The translations under genes and the position numbers were made by a program. Positions 60,294-64,000 of a stretch of 64,000 bases of DNA are shown piece after piece. Positions within the stretch are counted from its first letter, which is position 1, and every line of letters begins with the position of its first letter. The notes under the pieces are model-generated. The model was given only the letters and a program-made list of their open reading frames with translations, made no database searches and had not been told where the DNA came from. Origin of the DNA: Chionis minor (lineage: Eukaryota; Chordata; Aves; Charadriiformes; Chionididae); the NCBI GenBank assembly GCA_013398295.1, contig VZSF01007808.1:124001-188000 (forward strand). Direction: 5' to 3'.

Positions 60294-60697
60294 AGATGAG
60301 TATAGGAGAGACACTGAGGTGCTGGAGCGTGTCCAGAGAAGGGCAACGAAGCTGGTGAGGGGTCTGGAGAACAAGTCTTATGAGGAGCAGCTGAGAGAGT
60401 TGGGATTGTTTAGCCTGGAGAAGAGAAGGCTGAGGGGAGACCTTACCACTCTACAACTCCCTGAAAGGAGGTTATAGCCAGGTGGGGGTCAATCTCTTCT
60501 CCCATATCACAAGCGATGGGACAAGAAGAAATGGCCTCAAGTTGTGCCAGGGGAGGTTTAGGTTGGAGATTAGGAAAAACTTCTTTACCAAAAGGGTTAT
60601 CAAGCATTGGAAGAGGCTGCCCAGGGAGGTGGTGGAATCGCCGTCCCTGGAGGTATTTAAAAGACAGGTAGACGTGGTGCTGAGGGACATGGTTTAG
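60294..60697 (+). pseudogene. CR1 ORF2 remnant, C-terminal end
   Basis: The first frame (to 60477) encodes [20 protein letters not shown] followed by [15 protein letters not shown], the region just after the RT catalytic core. A small deletion near 60450 shifts the frame. A second frame (60482-60697) carries [20 protein letters not shown], then [19 protein letters not shown] and the normal ORF2 stop TAG at 60695-60697. This is the familiar CR1 terminus. No catalytic residues are present. The copy is dead on arrival by 5' truncation, with one later indel. Confidence 0.9.
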
Positions 60698-60781
60698 GGG
60701 TGGTTTTGGCATAGGTTTATGGTTGGACTCAATGATCTTGAAGGTCTCTTCCAACCCAGGTGATTCTATGATTCTATGATT
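60294..60781 (+). mobile_element. CR1 LINE, 3' part (about 490 bases)
   Basis: Sense CR1 from GACACTGAGGTGCTGGAGCG through CTGCCCAGGGAGGTGGTGG and GGTTGGACTCAATGATCTTG to the tail GATTCTATGATTCTATGATT. The tail keeps more than two octamers, so it is among the better preserved copies. It belongs to the same subfamily as 21784-22030 and 51455-51531. Confidence 0.96.
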
Positions 60782-62600
60782 CCTGGTCGCCTCTTAGGGC
60801 TGCCCCCAGGCAGGAGCCCCCAGGCTGTGGGAGATGCTGCCGGGGCTTCTGCTCTCCTTGCTTGGATCTGGCACATAAGCCAGGGTGTGCCTTGGGAAAG
60901 GGACTGGGACCAAGGCTTATCTCCCCCAGCACAACATGGAAATGGGAAATGACGCCTGTATTTGAGGACTGCAGGCACAGAATGTCCGATCTATTTATGC
61001 CATGCAAATCTCTACTGTGCACACCTAGTGGGATTAACGTGGCTTCCCGGGACAGATGTGTGTGTATGAAGTGCCTCGCCTGGCCAAGCAGTTACTGACC
61101 ATTTAGGGCCAGAGTGGAGAGAGTTTTCAGAAGGAAACCTCTCTTCACTTCTGCTTAAAAATAAATTGCTGCTGACAAGAAATAATTCTGATAGAGTCTG
61201 GTTCCTTGTCAGTATTGGCTGGTGCAGTGAAGAAGATAATAGCTGGGAAAAAAGCTTTAAATGCGAGGCACTCTTTTATTTTGTACAAATACTCTAAAAT
61301 TAGACCATCTAGAGAGCACTAAAACATATGATTATTACATTTTAAATGACTGGTTAAATCCAAAGAAAAAAATCCTGGGTTCTTACCCTGTCTGACAGGT
61401 GGCTTACTTCTGATCCCACCTCTTAATCTTCGAAGTCATGTTTTCTTTCAAACTCAGTTATTCTGTTTTAAAAGGAGATCGGGTTATGTAGGACAATGTA
61501 TTGTGGAGCACGGAGGACGCTGCTGGCGAATAAAGTATTTTAAAGGAAGAAATTCAGGATCAATTTGTTGACCTGGCGACACTGCAAGACGTATCGGTTT
61601 CCGAGCTTTGTGAGGTTGTGTTTGGACAGTTTCTCCACATTTGCAGCATTTAACATGCATGGAATTGTGCGCAACTAATGAGCTAGAAGAGGATCCGTTG
61701 ATAACATCCCAAACAAACCTCGTTGCTTTCCCTGCAGCAGTGTTCCCGGTAGCACGTGTCGCACACTGCGGGGCCATCGCACTCCGGGTGACCGTGACTG
61801 CGCGTGCCGCCAGAGCGGCATGGCCTGCGGCACCGTCACGAATGAAGATGATGGCCGGGTGGGAATTCTCTGGAAAGCACCATGGCGATCACACGGCATG
61901 AGGTCCTGGGGTTCAGGCTGAAGCTCTGCTCCGTTACCTGCCCATTAGGTATTGTATTTACCGCGTTCCTCCTTGCATGCATGGGGCAGCTCAACCACCT
62001 GAAAGGGCTCTGCGTTGTGTGACCTTTCCCTCCGTGGGTGCATGGCATTTCACAGCAACGTAGGAATACGTGGCTTCCACTTAACAGGGTTAAAGAGCAA
62101 TTCACAAGAAATTACCTCGAGGACATAGCTTCTGTGGGCTGCTTCTTCCTTGACATGCAGTTATACCGAACCCCCTCCCAGTCCCTTCTCCACTCTGTTG
62201 CTGGAAAACGCTGCTGCAAAGGAGCACGTGCTGTAGACGCACAACCCACAAATGTACCCTTTTGGGGGCGGCACAGCGGCAGGGCAGTGAGGGTGGGGGG
62301 AGCTGTGACATGGGGGATGATGTCTCTGATGGGAGCGACTGTAGTGCCACGCTCTGCCCTTACCACGACAGAAAGTCCTGCCAAGAACAACTGGAAGCAG
62401 CTGCTCTTGGGCTCACAGTTGGTCCTCCAAAACCCAGGGACATCCATTTGCAGACGCAGAAAGAGGCACGTTAACAGTTCACCCGCCTTTTTTGTCAAGC
62501 GCAAGGTAAGCATGAATCAAAAAACTACTTGCTTGCCCAAGTTCTACAGATTTATTTCTCCCCCTGCTCCTCATTTAGCAAACCAAGATTGTTAAAACAT
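60782..62600. other. Unique DNA with CpG-richer patch 61480-61910
   Basis: CpG words (CCTGGCGACACTG, GACGTATCGG, GACTGCGCGTGCCGCC) cluster on an otherwise CpG-poor background, producing frames on both strands, the longest 185 codons (62038-62595), opening with GTG. No domain is recognised. It could be an unrecognised old repeat, a non-coding RNA promoter, or simply GC-rich DNA. Confidence 0.5.
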
Positions 62601-64000
62601 GGGAAAACATTTCATGAGGCTCTTGTTGTGTAGCGATGGAGCTGGTGTTGCTCTTGAATAAAAATGATAGACGAGGGAGGTCAGAAGTGGCCTGGGAAGG
62701 GTATGGCTGTTTTGCCATCTAGTTTTGTGAGTTACAGGTTATCCAGCCATGCCAAAGCAGAGGGAATGGGGGAGATTAACTGTGGTCTTTGTCAGCAGTC
62801 ATCTGGTTATTAATGTTCCTTAATGCGTTGCTGAAAGACCGGCGGAAGGTTTTGCAGTGAGCGCCGCACAGAACTACAGTTTCAATAGCACTACACAAAC
62901 AGTGAGTTTCTTTTGACAGTGAAAGCAGAATCTGTAGAAACAAAAGAGTCTGCTCTTTTTAACTCTGAGCCCCAAAATAATGATGACTTTTGGTTTACTT
63001 GAGCATTTGCTTTTATTATAGGTGGCGTGATATTCTGTATCTCAAGGAATGGGCTCCGAGGAGTGAGCCAGATTTTCAGACGGGGAAGAATTGTTTGCAT
63101 AAATGTCATCCTTCCTCCTGTCCCTCTGGTCTCCTCCGCGCTCATAGCTCAGTAGCTCTGGCTGGCCAGCAGAACTGATGAAGGCACCCAGCTCTTGGTC
63201 AGAGCTTGCAGTGTGCCAACACCCTCCGTTCCCAGTAATTTCACTGTATGTAGCAGGATCATTTGTCTTTGACGACCTGGAAACCTACGTGCTTCCTCAC
63301 ACACCCCGTCTTACCCCACGACCAACTCAGCCTCTCACCTTGTTGGTCCATTCTGCAAACTCTGTGAAGGTCCTTTTGTTTGCTTCTCCCACGCAATCTT
63401 TGCTTTTCTTTTTTTTTTTTTTTCCCTTCCTTTTTCCCTTTCTTGCAAGCTCCCTTCTGTACATGGAGTAACATTCCTGTGACAGTCCCCCCTGCCGAAA
63501 GTGCTGTTTTGACATTCTCAACATATTGGGCTCTTCATAATAGAAAGAGTAGAAAAGACTTTCATGGATTTTTTGTAAATGATACATTTACAAATGATAT
63601 TTTGGCAGCGCCTATTACACATGAGATTTATCAATGTGAGATTTTTATGTGCTTGCTTTGTATCTCTCCCTTCTCCTCATACATAGTAGAAGGTTCACTA
63701 CCCCGGGTGATGACATGTGGGTGGTCTCCAGAGAGGTCCGGGTATTCTGGGGAGGCCCATAACTAATAGGAAGAATTTTTCTGTTCCTAGGATGAATTAG
63801 GACAGTGTGAGTCACTATTGGTGGCATTAGCACTGCGGTACCAGCTGGATAACTCCTGAGATCCTCCCTGTTCCATGGGGAGATGCATGGTGAAATGAGC
63901 TGACATCTGGAGAGCAAGAAGCTGACGGCTGGCAGCTTCCTTGACCCCAAGACCGTTGAGGTTGATGGAAATCCTCAGCACTGTGACTCTGGAACCTGTT
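62601..64000. other. Unique non-coding DNA, right edge
   Basis: A T-rich tract lies at 63402-63443. No repeat family or exon is recognised up to the window end. Confidence 0.6.
63402..63443 (+). repeat. T-rich tract
   Basis: TGCTTTTCT is followed by a run of about 15 T and further CCCTT/TTTCCC pyrimidines. On the minus strand it is an A/G tract, and no retrocopy is recognisable next to it. Confidence 0.8.

Noticed and set aside
62038..62595. 185-codon plus-strand frame
   Set aside because: It opens with GTG, is overlapped by antisense frames, and matches no known family.
1..64000. Bacterial-type features: operons, CRISPR arrays, insertion sequences, phage
   Set aside because: No direct-repeat/spacer array, ribosome-binding-site pattern or prokaryotic coding density exists. 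The repeats are avian CR1.
1..64000. tRNA, rRNA and snRNA genes
   Set aside because: No A-box/B-box pair with a cloverleaf, and no rRNA or spliceosomal RNA core words, were seen on either strand. A covariance-model scan would be decisive.

Overview
The window reads as nuclear DNA of a bird. The main evidence is about fifteen copies or fragments of the avian CR1 LINE on both strands. Many end in the CR1 3' tail built on ATTCTATG units, and two carry recognisable reverse-transcriptase coding sequence. Base composition is AT-leaning and CpG-poor with a few CpG-richer islands, and one short run of Ns marks an assembly gap. No bacterial, plasmid, phage, organelle or CRISPR sequence is apparent.

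I find no host protein-coding gene. The longer open frames are of lengths expected by chance or sit in GC-rich patches. Several open only at GTG or TTG, which a vertebrate gene would not normally use, and none resembles a protein family I recognise. The only credible coding sequence is the decayed 3' part of CR1 ORF2, best preserved at 58407-59318 (minus strand, with an FADD catalytic motif) and 60294-60697 (plus strand). The window is therefore an intergenic stretch, a gene desert or a large intron.

Layout. 1-11500 is unique AT-rich DNA with a possible old LTR remnant near 440-610. 11507-30587 holds most of the CR1 copies, including two different subfamilies joined head-to-head near 14447. 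It also holds a CpG-richer segment with clustered GATA and homeodomain words (22230-22920) and a perfect 14-bp hairpin (23568-23599). 30600-51400 is nearly repeat-free for 20 kb and contains several stretches whose motif content suggests developmental enhancers. 51400-53300 has the gap, a TA/TG microsatellite, CR1 copies and a 35-bp duplication. 53700-62600 is GC-richer, with a GGGAA microsatellite and an inverted pair of long CR1 copies. 62600-64000 returns to unique sequence.

There is no operon or pathway here. If the window has a function, it is most likely long-range regulation of a neighbouring gene, possibly with unannotated non-coding RNA. The regulatory calls rest on motif words and absence of repeats only; conservation could not be measured. 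I found no convincing new biological system. The best leads are the perfect hairpin with inverted TAATCC words, the TGACAG palindrome near 32.6 kb, the CpG/GATA segment near 22.4 kb, and the inverted CR1 pair.
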